Positions 15,904 through 23,347 of a stretch of 64,000 nucleotides of DNA are shown one piece after another. Source of the DNA: Streptacidiphilus sp041262165 (GTDB lineage: Bacteria; Actinomycetota; Actinomycetes; Streptomycetales; Streptomycetaceae); assembly GCF_041262165.1 (NCBI RefSeq), contig NZ_JBGCBY010000008.1:186001-250000 (forward strand), in the 5' to 3' direction. A model generated the notes under the pieces. The model searched no databases, had not been told where the DNA came from, and saw only the letters and a list, made by a program, of their open reading frames with translations. A program made the position numbers and the translations under genes. The first letter of the stretch is position 1; every line of letters begins with the position of its first letter.

Positions 15904-18024
15904 GTGAGACCCATCACCGATCTTGAGCGAACAGTGGCGCCCTTCGAGGTCGTCAGCCCCTACCAGCCCAGCGGCGACCAGCCCACCGCCATCGCCGAAC
16001 TGGAACGACGCATCCGCGCCGGTGAGAAGGACGTGGTCCTGCTCGGTGCGACCGGCACCGGCAAGTCCGCCACCACGGCCTGGATGATCGAGAAGCTCCA
16101 GCGGCCCACCCTGGTGATGGCGCCGAACAAGACCCTGGCCGCGCAGCTCGCCAACGAGTTCCGCGAGCTGTTCCCCAACAACGCCGTCGAGTACTTCGTC
16201 TCGTACTACGACTACTACCAACCCGAGGCGTACATCGCCCAGACGGACACCTACATCGAGAAGGACTCCTCGATCAACGAGGAGGTCGAGCGGCTCCGCC
16301 ACTCCGCCACCAACTCCCTGATCACCCGGCGCGACGTGATCGTCGTCGCCTCGGTGTCCTGCATCTACGGCCTCGGCACCCCGCAGGAGTACGTCGACCG
16401 CATGGTCCGGCTCAAGGTCGGGGACGAGGTCGACCGGGACGCGCTGCTGCGCCGCTTCGTCGACATCCAGTACGCCCGCAACGACGTCGCCTTCACCCGT
16501 GGCACCTTCCGGGTGCGCGGCGACACCATCGAGATCTTCCCGGTGTACGAGGAACTCGCCGTCCGGATCGAGATGTTCGGCGACGAGATCGAGGCGCTCA
16601 CCACGCTGCACCCGCTCACCGGCGAGGTCATCAGCGAGGACCATGAGCTCTACGTCTTCCCTGCCTCGCACTACGTCGCCGGCCCGGAGCGGATGGAACG
16701 CGCCATCGCCGGGATCGAGGCGGAACTGGAGCAGACCCTCGCCACCATGGACAAGCAGGGCAAGCTGCTGGAGGCCCAGCGGCTGCGGATGCGCACCACC
16801 TACGACATCGAGATGATGCGGCAGATCGGTACCTGCTCGGGGATCGAGAACTACTCACGCCACATCGACGGCCGCGATCCCGGCACCGCGCCCAACACCC
16901 TGATGGACTTCTTCCCGGAGGACTTCCTCCTGGTCATCGACGAGTCCCACGTCACCGTCCCGCAGATCGGCGCGATGTACGAGGGCGACGCCTCCCGCAA
17001 GCGTGCCCTGGTCGAGCACGGCTTCCGGCTGCCCTCGGCGATGGACAACCGCCCGCTGAAGTGGGAGGAGTTCCTGGAGCGCGTCGGCCAGACCGTCTAC
17101 CTCTCGGCCACACCCGGCCCCTTCGAGCTGTCCCGCGGCAACGGCCAGGTGGACCAGATCATCCGCCCCACCGGTCTGATCGACCCCGAGGTCGTGATCA
17201 AGCCGACCGAGGGCCAGATCGACGACCTGATCCACGAGATCCGGCTGCGGGTCGAGAAGGACGAGCGGATCCTGGTCACCACCCTCACCAAGAAGATGTC
17301 CGAGGACCTCACCGACTACATGCTGGACCTGGACATCCGGGTGAGGTACCTGCACAGCGACATCGACACGCTGCGCCGGATCGAGCTGCTGCGCGAGCTG
17401 CGTGCGGGCGAGTACGACGTCCTGGTCGGCATCAACCTGCTCCGCGAGGGTCTGGACCTGCCCGAGGTCTCCCTGGTCGCCATCCTGGACGCCGACAAGG
17501 AGGGCTTCCTGCGCTCCGGTACCTCGCTGATCCAGACCATCGGGCGCGCCGCCCGAAACGTCTCGGGCCAGGTCCACATGTACGCGGACAGGATCACCCC
17601 GGCGATGGAGAAGGCCATCGAGGAGACCAACCGCCGCCGCGCCATCCAGCAGGCGTACAACACCGAGCACGGCATCGACCCGCAGCCGCTGCGGAAGAAG
17701 ATCGGCGACATCCTCGACTCGATCGCCCGCGAGGACATCGACACGGGGGAGCTGCTCAGCACCGGCTACCGGCAGCAGGGCGGGGTCAAGGGCGGCAGGG
17801 GAGCGAAGGCTCCCGTCCCCGCGCTGGGCGCGGTCGGGAAGCACGACGCCCGCGATGCGAAGGGCCTGCCGGCCGCCGAGCTGGCCGACCTGATCAGCGA
17901 ACTGACCGACCGGATGCACAACGCCGCCGCCGAGCTCCAGTTCGAGGTGGCCGCGCGGCTGCGGGACGAGGTCAACGAGCTGAAGAAGGAACTGCGTCAG
18001 ATGCGCGAGGCGGGGATGGTCTGA
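15904..18024 (+). CDS. uvrB: Excinuclease ABC subunit B
   Basis: The 706-residue UvrB is the helicase-like damage-verification subunit of nucleotide excision repair. Walker A is GATGTGKSATTAWMI, the beta-hairpin region is VSYYDYYQPEAYIAQTDTYI, the DEAD-type motif II appears as VIDESHVT, and the C-terminal UvrC-binding UVR motif is around LQFEVAARLRDEVNELKKEL. GTG 15904 gives the usual start MRPITDLERTV. It is monocistronic under a RecA-NDp promoter. A 39-bp remnant of a MITE-like element lies 39 bp past the stop codon. Confidence 0.97.
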   Translation: MRPITDLERTVAPFEVVSPYQPSGDQPTAIAELERRIRAGEKDVVLLGATGTGKSATTAWMIEKLQRPTLVMAPNKTLAAQLANEFRELFPNNAVEYFVSYYDYYQPEAYIAQTDTYIEKDSSINEEVERLRHSATNSLITRRDVIVVASVSCIYGLGTPQEYVDRMVRLKVGDEVDRDALLRRFVDIQYARNDVAFTRGTFRVRGDTIEIFPVYEELAVRIEMFGDEIEALTTLHPLTGEVISEDHELYVFPASHYVAGPERMERAIAGIEAELEQTLATMDKQGKLLEAQRLRMRTTYDIEMMRQIGTCSGIENYSRHIDGRDPGTAPNTLMDFFPEDFLLVIDESHVTVPQIGAMYEGDASRKRALVEHGFRLPSAMDNRPLKWEEFLERVGQTVYLSATPGPFELSRGNGQVDQIIRPTGLIDPEVVIKPTEGQIDDLIHEIRLRVEKDERILVTTLTKKMSEDLTDYMLDLDIRVRYLHSDIDTLRRIELLRELRAGEYDVLVGINLLREGLDLPEVSLVAILDADKEGFLRSGTSLIQTIGRAARNVSGQVHMYADRITPAMEKAIEETNRRRAIQQAYNTEHGIDPQPLRKKIGDILDSIAREDIDTGELLSTGYRQQGGVKGGRGAKAPVPALGAVGKHDARDAKGLPAAELADLISELTDRMHNAAAELQFEVAARLRDEVNELKKELRQMREAGMV

Positions 18025-18060
18025 CCGTCGCCAGCCCGTCGGCGACCGCTCCCCAGGTCG

Positions 18061-18105
18061 TAAGACCGACCCGCGCCGCCGCCCTCCACGTGCCGGTCGG
18101 TCTAA
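18061..18105. mobile_element. MITE-like element, 39-bp deletion derivative (copy C)
   Basis: The sequence keeps both outer ends (GACCGAC at 18064 and GTCGGTC ending at 18102) and is flanked by TAA on both sides. Its right half matches the right end of the two 158-bp copies (CCGCCCTCC...GCCGGTCGGTC), but almost all of the left and central part is missing. It can fold as a hairpin just downstream of uvrB. Confidence 0.8.
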
Positions 18106-18162
18106 GGTTTGCCCAAGAAGCAGCTGTGGCCGCAGGGCGGCCGTTCGGGGAGGGGACGCGGC

Positions 18163-18741
18163 ATGTCCGTGAGTCTGAACAAGGGTCAGAGTGTCAGCCT
18201 GCAGAAGTCGGGCGGCGGTGTCCTGACGGTGGTGCGGATGGGCCTGGGGTGGCAGGCCGCTCCGCGAAAGGGGCTGTTCGGTCGCCGGGCCCGGCAGATC
18301 GACCTGGATGCGTCCGCGGTGATGTTCTCCGACCACCAGCTCGCCGACGTGGTGTTCTTCCAGCACCTGGTCAGCAATGACGGTTCGGTGCGGCACACCG
18401 GCGACAACCTGACCGGGGGCGCGGGCGGCGAGGACGACGAGTCGATCCTGGTCGACCTCTCCCGGGTCCCCGAGCATGTCAGCCAGATCGTCTTCACCGT
18501 CAACTCCTACACCGGCCAGACCTTCCAGGAGGTCGAGAACGCCCACTGCCGGCTGGTGGACGAGAGCACGGGGCAGGAGCTGGCGCGGTACAGCCTCAGC
18601 GGCGGCGGTGCGCACACCGGCCAGGTGATGGCCAAGGTCCAGCGCGACCCGGCCGGCGGCTGGCAGATGTCGGCCATCGGCGCCCCCGCGCGCGGGCGCA
18701 CCTTCCAGGACATGCTCCCCGCAATCGCGCCCTACCTCTGA
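18163..18741 (+). CDS. terD: TerD-family calcium-binding stress protein
   Basis: The 192-residue protein shows the TerD fold: MSVSLNKGQSVSLQK at the start, the Asp-rich Ca2+ site IDLDASAVMFS, the second acidic loop HTGDNLTGGAGGEDDESILVDL, and VNSYTGQTFQEVENAHCRLVD. TerD proteins are linked to tellurite and envelope stress, and in streptomycetes affect differentiation; substrate unknown. ATG start with GGGGAGGGG upstream. The segment KGLFGRRARQ is a basic insertion typical of one TerD subgroup. No other ter gene is nearby. Confidence 0.88.
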   Translation: MSVSLNKGQSVSLQKSGGGVLTVVRMGLGWQAAPRKGLFGRRARQIDLDASAVMFSDHQLADVVFFQHLVSNDGSVRHTGDNLTGGAGGEDDESILVDLSRVPEHVSQIVFTVNSYTGQTFQEVENAHCRLVDESTGQELARYSLSGGGAHTGQVMAKVQRDPAGGWQMSAIGAPARGRTFQDMLPAIAPYL

Positions 18742-18860
18742 GCGCGTCCGACCCGCTTCGTGCAAGGACTGTCCGGCTTGTCCTGAAGTTCGGTTCCGGG
18801 TACGGTAACGGCCTTTGCGAGCATGTCTCCTGACGGTCTTTCCGGCGCTAGGCTCGTCGC

Positions 18861-21614
18861 GTGCTGGTAGAGAAGTCCCCAGGTGGCGGCCGATTGCTGG
18901 AGCGCGACTCCGAGCTGGATACCGCCCGCAGGGCGCTGTACGGCCTGGTGGGGGGACCGGCTCCCACCGGGTCGAGTGAGCACCTGCTCGTCTTCACCGG
19001 CTCCGCCGGGCTCGGTAAGACCAGCCTGCTGGCCGCCGTGCGGCACGCCGCCACCGAGCAGGGCCTGCTCGTACTCTCCGCGCGCGGCGGTGAGCAGGAA
19101 CTGCTCTCGGCCTTCCACGTGGTCCGCACCCTGCTGCTCCCGTTGCTCCTCGAGGTGGGCGAGGCGGGCCAGCGCGAGCTGCTGGGCAGTTGGTACGAGA
19201 TCGTCGGCGCGGCGGTCGGCCTGAAGCCTGCGACCGGCTCGGCCGCAGCGCCGCCAGACCCGCAGGGCGTCCGCGACGGACTCGACTGGGTCGTCACCAA
19301 CCTCGCCTTCTCCCGGGGCCCGCTGGTCGTGCTCGTCGACGACGCGCACTGGGCCGACGCCGAGTCCCTGGCCTGGCTGGCGTCCTTCGCCTCGCGGGTC
19401 GAGGACCTGCCGGTCCTGCTGGTCATGGCCTATCGCCCGGACGAGTTCCCGGCGGGCGCCGAGGCGTTCGAGGACACGGCGGGGCACAACGGCGTCAGCC
19501 CGATCGGCCTGGCCGCGCTCACCCCCGAGGCCGTCGCGGCCCTGGTCCGCCAGATGTCCGGTGCGGGAACAGGTGCGGGAACGGGAACAGGTGCGGGAAC
19601 GGGGACAGGCGCGGTCACGGGAGTGGCTACCGGCGACGCGAAGGTCCGGGTCGAGGACGCCTTCTGCCGCGAGGTCTGGGCCGTCACCGGCGGCAATCCC
19701 TTCGAGACCGTCGAGCTCCTGGCCAAGACCCAGGAGCGCGGGATACCCCCGGTCGAGGAGTCCTGCCCGCTGCTGCGCGAGCTCGCGACGGCGACCAAGG
19801 GCAGCGGCCTGATCGCCCGGCTGGAACGGCTCGGCAGCCCGGCGGTGCGACTGGCCTGGGCCGTCGCCGTGCTCGGCATCCACACCCCGGTGGAACTCGC
19901 CGCCGCCGTCGCCACGCTCAGCCCCTCCGAGGCGGCCGAGGCCGCCGACCGGCTGCGCGCCGCGCGCATCCTGACCGGCTACCAGATCCTGGAGTTCATC
20001 CATCCCCTGGTCGCCACCTCGGTGTACCGGGGCATCCCCGACGAGCTGCGCGTCGGCATGCACAGCCGGGCCGGTTGGGCGGTCCTCGGCGCCGGGGGCA
20101 GCCCGGTCACCGCGGCCCGCCACTGGCTCGAGGTCCAGCCCCGGGGCGACACCGCCGTGGTCGAGCAACTGCGGGCAGCCGCTCGGCTGTTCATGCAGGC
20201 GGGCGCGCCCGAGACGGCACAGCGCTGCCTGGCCCGGGCGCTGCGGGAGCCTCCGTCTCCGGTGCAGCGGGCAGAGGTGCTGTTCGAGCTCGGCTGCTCC
20301 ACCCTGCTCTACGACCCCGCTGCCACGGTCGGCCATCTGCGCAGCGCGCTGGAGCAGCCGGTGCTCAGCGACCGGCTGCACGAGGGCATCACCGTGCGGC
20401 TGGCCCAGTCGCTGGCGCACAGCAACAACCTGCTGGAGGCGGCCGAGACCGCAGCCGAGGCAGCGTCGAGCGCCGAGTCCGAGCGGACCAGACTCCGGCT
20501 GCAGGTCTGGAACCTGATGTGGTGCGCGTTCGACGCGCACGAGGAAGGCTCCGCGGCGCGCTCCCGGCGGCTCGCCGACCTCGCCGAGATCATCGAGCGG
20601 GACGCCGGGCGGGTGGACGTCGCCGGCCGCTACGTGCTGGGGCTGCGAGCCTGGGACGCCGTGGTCAGGGGCGAGCCCGAGGCCACGGCGGTGCACTACG
20701 CAGACCTCGCCCTGGCCGACGGGCTCAGCTGGACCGACCAGGAATGGGCCTTCGAGGTGCCGGTGCTGACGGCGCTCACCTATATGTACACCGACCGGCC
20801 GGATCGGGCCGAAGAGCTGTTCGAGAAGGGCATAGCGGAGTTCGAGGAGGCCGGCTGGCGCGGCGCCCACCTCGCCTTCGCCCACACCATCCGCGGCTAT
20901 GTCCGCTTCCGCTGCGGCAGTCTGGCCGAGGCCGAGGAGGGTGCGCGCACCGGTCTGGAGCTGGCCAACCGGGTGGGGGAGGGGCTCCCGGTGCACTGGT
21001 ACGCGGTGGGGACGCTGATCGCGGTCCTGCTCGCGCGCGGCAAGGTGGAGGAGGCCGCCGGACTGGCGGAGCGCTACCGCTTCCACGCGCCCTACTCCGC
21101 GGCGGTGGTCTTCCCCGACGCCCAGACGGTGCGCGGCGGACTCCTGCTCGCGCTCGGCGACTTCGCCGGCGCGGCTACCGAACTCGGCGGAGCCGGGCAG
21201 CGGTTGGACGGCCGGGAGATGCGCAACCCGGGCTGGTGCGGCTGGCAGCGTGCGCTGGCCTCGGCCCGTGCGGCACTCGGCGACGTGGACGGCGCCCGCG
21301 CGCTCGCCGAGGACTCGCTCGCACGCGCGGAGCGGTTCGGTACCGCCTCCGCGCGTGGCATGTCCCTGCGCGCCTGTGCGGAGTTCGCCGAGGGCGAGCG
21401 CCGGCTGGAGTTGCTGAGCCAGGCCCTGGCGCAGTTCGAGCGCTGCTCCGCCCCGTACGAGCACGCCCGCGCGGCGTTCGATCTCGGCCTCGCGCTCCGT
21501 GACGCCGGACGGAACCCGGACGCGGACGCGCAGCTGCGGCGTGCGGTCGAACTCGCCGAGGCCTGCGCCGCCGACCAGCTCGCGGAGTCTGCCCGCAGGA
21601 CTCAGACGGGCTGA
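18861..21614 (+). CDS. LAL-type AAA ATPase lacking the LuxR DNA-binding domain
   Basis: The 917-residue protein has a P-loop (FTGSAGLGKTSLL, about residue 55) and Walker B (LVVLVDDAHWAD, about 157), then a long alpha-helical TPR-like region (about 420-910), as in large ATP-binding LuxR regulators. The chain ends in AVELAEACAADQLAESARRTQTG, the point where typical LAL proteins continue into the LuxR helix-turn-helix, and no HTH is encoded before the next gene. It may be a signalling ATPase without DNA binding. A Gly-Thr repeat (GAGTGAGTGTGAGTGTG) near residue 235 comes from a 6-bp-based DNA repeat at 19558-19620. GTG start is leaderless-like: TAGGCT at 18849-18854, 6 nt upstream. Confidence 0.85.
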   Translation: MLVEKSPGGGRLLERDSELDTARRALYGLVGGPAPTGSSEHLLVFTGSAGLGKTSLLAAVRHAATEQGLLVLSARGGEQELLSAFHVVRTLLLPLLLEVGEAGQRELLGSWYEIVGAAVGLKPATGSAAAPPDPQGVRDGLDWVVTNLAFSRGPLVVLVDDAHWADAESLAWLASFASRVEDLPVLLVMAYRPDEFPAGAEAFEDTAGHNGVSPIGLAALTPEAVAALVRQMSGAGTGAGTGTGAGTGTGAVTGVATGDAKVRVEDAFCREVWAVTGGNPFETVELLAKTQERGIPPVEESCPLLRELATATKGSGLIARLERLGSPAVRLAWAVAVLGIHTPVELAAAVATLSPSEAAEAADRLRAARILTGYQILEFIHPLVATSVYRGIPDELRVGMHSRAGWAVLGAGGSPVTAARHWLEVQPRGDTAVVEQLRAAARLFMQAGAPETAQRCLARALREPPSPVQRAEVLFELGCSTLLYDPAATVGHLRSALEQPVLSDRLHEGITVRLAQSLAHSNNLLEAAETAAEAASSAESERTRLRLQVWNLMWCAFDAHEEGSAARSRRLADLAEIIERDAGRVDVAGRYVLGLRAWDAVVRGEPEATAVHYADLALADGLSWTDQEWAFEVPVLTALTYMYTDRPDRAEELFEKGIAEFEEAGWRGAHLAFAHTIRGYVRFRCGSLAEAEEGARTGLELANRVGEGLPVHWYAVGTLIAVLLARGKVEEAAGLAERYRFHAPYSAAVVFPDAQTVRGGLLLALGDFAGAATELGGAGQRLDGREMRNPGWCGWQRALASARAALGDVDGARALAEDSLARAERFGTASARGMSLRACAEFAEGERRLELLSQALAQFERCSAPYEHARAAFDLGLALRDAGRNPDADAQLRRAVELAEACAADQLAESARRTQTG
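19558..19620 (+). repeat. In-frame microsatellite-like repeat in the LAL gene
   Basis: Reiterations of GGTGCGGGAACA and GGAACGGG-type hexamers encode a flexible Gly/Ala/Thr linker. Length variation here would stay in frame. It falls between the P-loop ATPase core and the following helical part. Confidence 0.75.
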
Positions 21615-21640
21615 ACACCCCACGCTGGTACGGTCGCCGC

Positions 21641-22303
21641 ATGTCCGAACCGCATCGCTCACCGACCGGCCGCGTCACCGCGGATGACGTCCAGCTCTCC
21701 GTCCGGCTGGCGGTGGCGGCGTTGCGGCAGGGAGCCGGGGCGGACTGGACCGCCAGGGCCGGCTCGCTGGAGTGGGACTGCTGGGAGACGGTCGAGCACC
21801 TGAGCGATGATCTGTTCGCCTATGCCGCGCAGTTGGGCCCGCAGGTGCCACCGCAGGACGCCGAGGTTCCGTTCCGGTGGGCGAGGCAGCGGCCGGGCGG
21901 CCCGGCGAACGTGGTGTACGCGGACCGCGCCGGCGGAACGGCCGGGTTGCTGCAGGTACTGGACGCCTGCGGCGCGCTGCTGGCGGCCATGGTGCGCACG
22001 ACTCCGCCGGAGCAGCGCTCGTACCACGTCTTCGGGCTGGCCGACCCGGAGGGCTTTGCCGCCATGGGAGTCGTGGAGACCCTGGTGCACGCGTACGACG
22101 TCACCCAGGGCCTGGGCCTCCGATGGGACCCGCCCGCCGACCTGTGCGACCGGGTGCTGGTCCGCCTGTTCCCCGACGCGCCGCCGGACGGGGACCGCTG
22201 GCGCACCCTGCTCTGGGCCACCGGCCGCGCCGAGCTCCCCGGCCATCCGCGTCGCACCGACTGGCGCTGGTACGGCGCGCCGCGCCCGAGCGACGCCTCA
22301 TAG
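21641..22303 (+). CDS. DinB / mycothiol-dependent maleylpyruvate isomerase-like protein
   Basis: The 220-residue protein resembles the DinB-like four-helix metalloprotein superfamily: a first helix with CWETVEHLSDDLFAYAAQLG and a later helix with VVETLVHAYDVTQGLGL, giving histidines placed as in the MPI metal site. Members use mycothiol or act as thiol transferases, but substrates are usually unknown. TACGGT at 21629-21634, 6 nt before the ATG, indicates a leaderless transcript. It starts 26 nt after the LAL gene, so it may also be co-transcribed. Confidence 0.7.
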   Translation: MSEPHRSPTGRVTADDVQLSVRLAVAALRQGAGADWTARAGSLEWDCWETVEHLSDDLFAYAAQLGPQVPPQDAEVPFRWARQRPGGPANVVYADRAGGTAGLLQVLDACGALLAAMVRTTPPEQRSYHVFGLADPEGFAAMGVVETLVHAYDVTQGLGLRWDPPADLCDRVLVRLFPDAPPDGDRWRTLLWATGRAELPGHPRRTDWRWYGAPRPSDAS

Positions 22304-22342
22304 CCGAGCCGAGCCGCCGAGCCGAGGTGAGCCGCCGACGCA

Positions 22343-22377
22343 AAGGCGCCCCGCACCGGATCGGTGCGGGGCGCCTT
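22343..22377. terminator. Bidirectional terminator between two convergent genes
   Basis: A perfect 13-bp stem GGCGCCCCGCACC / GGTGCGGGGCGCC with a 5-nt loop is flanked by AA and TT, so the stem extends to 15 bp. It lies between the MPI-like gene and the minus-strand cold-shock gene. Confidence 0.85.
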
Positions 22378-22393
22378 CGACGCGCGGCGATCG

Positions 22394-22597
22394 TCAGATC
22401 GTGCGGATGTTCTCGGCCTGCGGGCCCTTCTGGCCCTGCGTGACGTCGAACTCGACCTTCTGGCCCTCAAGGAGCTCGCGGAAGCCCTGCGCGTTGATGT
22501 TCGAGTAGTGGGCGAAGACGTCGGCGCCGCCGCCGTCCTGCTCAATGAAGCCGAAACCCTTTTCGGCGTTGAACCACTTCACGGTGCCGGTAGCCAT
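22394..22597 (-). CDS. Cold-shock protein, copy 1
   Basis: The 67-residue single-domain CSP has RNP1 (KGFGFI) and RNP2 (DVFAHYS) motifs and binds single-stranded RNA or DNA. Start ATG 22597 is preceded by AGAAGGAGA; an upstream in-frame start would add 14 unrelated residues. It differs from the copy at 23037-23240 at only three residues (Gln/Ser in NINAxGF, and the last two residues Thr-Ile versus Pro-Leu). The two genes are divergent and share leader features, indicating inverted duplication. Confidence 0.96.
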   Translation of the reverse strand: MATGTVKWFNAEKGFGFIEQDGGGADVFAHYSNINAQGFRELLEGQKVEFDVTQGQKGPQAENIRTI

Positions 22598-22703
22598 ATT
22601 GGTCTCCTTCTGTACAGGGGCTGGTGCCAGGACCCGCACGGTACGGGCCCCGTGTCGCCGGAATGATCACCCTGGTCACGAAGGGACCTGCAAAAGCACG
22701 AAC

Positions 22704-22725
22704 GCCCGTGATTGCGATCACGGGC
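22704..22725 (-). promoter_or_regulatory. Conserved leader hairpin of cold-shock gene 1
   Basis: GCCCGTGAT-TGCG-ATCACGGGC is a perfect 9-bp stem with a 4-nt loop, 106 nt before the ATG and 39 nt after the candidate -10. The preceding leader block GTGGTTCCCTAAGTTTTG matches GTGGTTCTCGACGTTTGT in the leader of gene 2, and the hairpins also correspond. No T-tract follows. Confidence 0.7.
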
Positions 22726-22764
22726 GGCCAAAACTTAGGGAACCACGCACTGCAACTGATCTAG

Positions 22765-22795
22765 AGAATACAGGGTGCTGCCCGGGGTGCGTCAA
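22765..22795 (-). promoter_or_regulatory. Candidate promoter of cold-shock gene 1
   Basis: On the minus strand TTGACG (22790-22795) and TATTCT (22765-22770) are separated by 19 nt. Predicted transcription would give a leader of about 160 nt. The spacing to the conserved leader block matches that of gene 2. Confidence 0.6.
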
Positions 22796-22847
22796 CAGAT
22801 CCCGGACTCCTGTGACACGCCCGTGGCCTGCTTCCTCTCGCGTCGCG

Positions 22848-22876
22848 TGGTCGCACGGGCGCTGATCGTGTACCGT
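22848..22876 (+). promoter_or_regulatory. Candidate promoter of cold-shock gene 2
   Basis: TGGTCG (22848-22853) and TACCGT (22871-22876) are spaced by 17 nt. I located them by placing the -10 at the same distance from the shared leader block as in gene 1. The -35 is weak. Confidence 0.45.
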
Positions 22877-22912
22877 TTTGCCTGTAGTAGTCGTGGTTCT
22901 CGACGTTTGTAC

Positions 22913-22940
22913 GCCCGTGATCCCGATCGCGGGCTTTTTT
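22913..22940 (+). terminator. Terminator-like leader hairpin of cold-shock gene 2
   Basis: GCCCGTGATCCCGATCGCGGGC folds into an 8-bp stem (one G-U pair) and is followed directly by TTTTTT. It lies 102 nt before the ATG and about 36 nt after the candidate -10. It has the form of an intrinsic terminator, so it could act as an attenuator or produce a short leader RNA of about 60 nt. Confidence 0.65.
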
Positions 22941-23036
22941 GATGTCTTCGATCACTTCAGGCGCGGGCGTGCGGATCGGTGACTCGGAGTCCGCACGGTG
23001 CGGCTCCTACACGACTGCATGAGGAGAACGAGAGAC

Positions 23037-23240
23037 ATGGCCACCGGAACCGTCAAGTGGTTCAACGCCGAAAAGGGCTTCGGCTTCATCGAGCAGGACG
23101 GCGGCGGCGCCGACGTCTTCGCCCACTACTCCAACATCAACGCCTCCGGCTTCCGCGAGCTCCTTGAGGGCCAGAAGGTCGAGTTCGACGTCACGCAGGG
23201 CCAGAAGGGCCCGCAGGCCGAGAACATCCGCCCGCTCTGA
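23037..23240 (+). CDS. Cold-shock protein, copy 2
   Basis: The 67-residue CSP has the same RNP1 and RNP2 motifs as copy 1 and is identical outside three positions. ATG 23037 follows GAGGAGAACGAGAGAC. A small hairpin (CCGCA-CGG-TGCGG at 22991-23003) lies in front of the ribosome site; copy 1 has a comparable GC-rich stem there. Typical roles are RNA chaperoning at low temperature or during growth transitions. Confidence 0.96.
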   Translation: MATGTVKWFNAEKGFGFIEQDGGGADVFAHYSNINASGFRELLEGQKVEFDVTQGQKGPQAENIRPL

Positions 23241-23272
23241 GGCCGGCCGGCCCCATCAGCGAGTGATCTGAA

Positions 23273-23307
23273 CGCCCCCGTACCGGTACGCCGGTACGGG
23301 GGCGTTT
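23273..23307. terminator. Terminator after cold-shock gene 2
   Basis: A perfect 14-bp stem with a TACG loop (arms 23273-23286 and 23291-23304) is followed by TTT. It separates the csp gene from the convergent beta-helix gene. Confidence 0.85.
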
Positions 23308-23347
23308 CGCGTGCCGTGACGGAGCCGTCCGGGCCGTGCCGGCAGGG

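Noticed and set aside
18732..21662. 976-codon open frame on the strand opposite the LAL gene
   Set aside because: It mirrors the plus-strand gene, has Arg/Gly/Ala/Leu-rich low-complexity content and no domain. Such shadows are expected at this GC content.
21600..21700. Possible frameshifted LuxR helix-turn-helix after the LAL gene
   Set aside because: Reading the region in all frames gave no HTH-like segment; the next gene starts at 21641 with its own promoter-like element.
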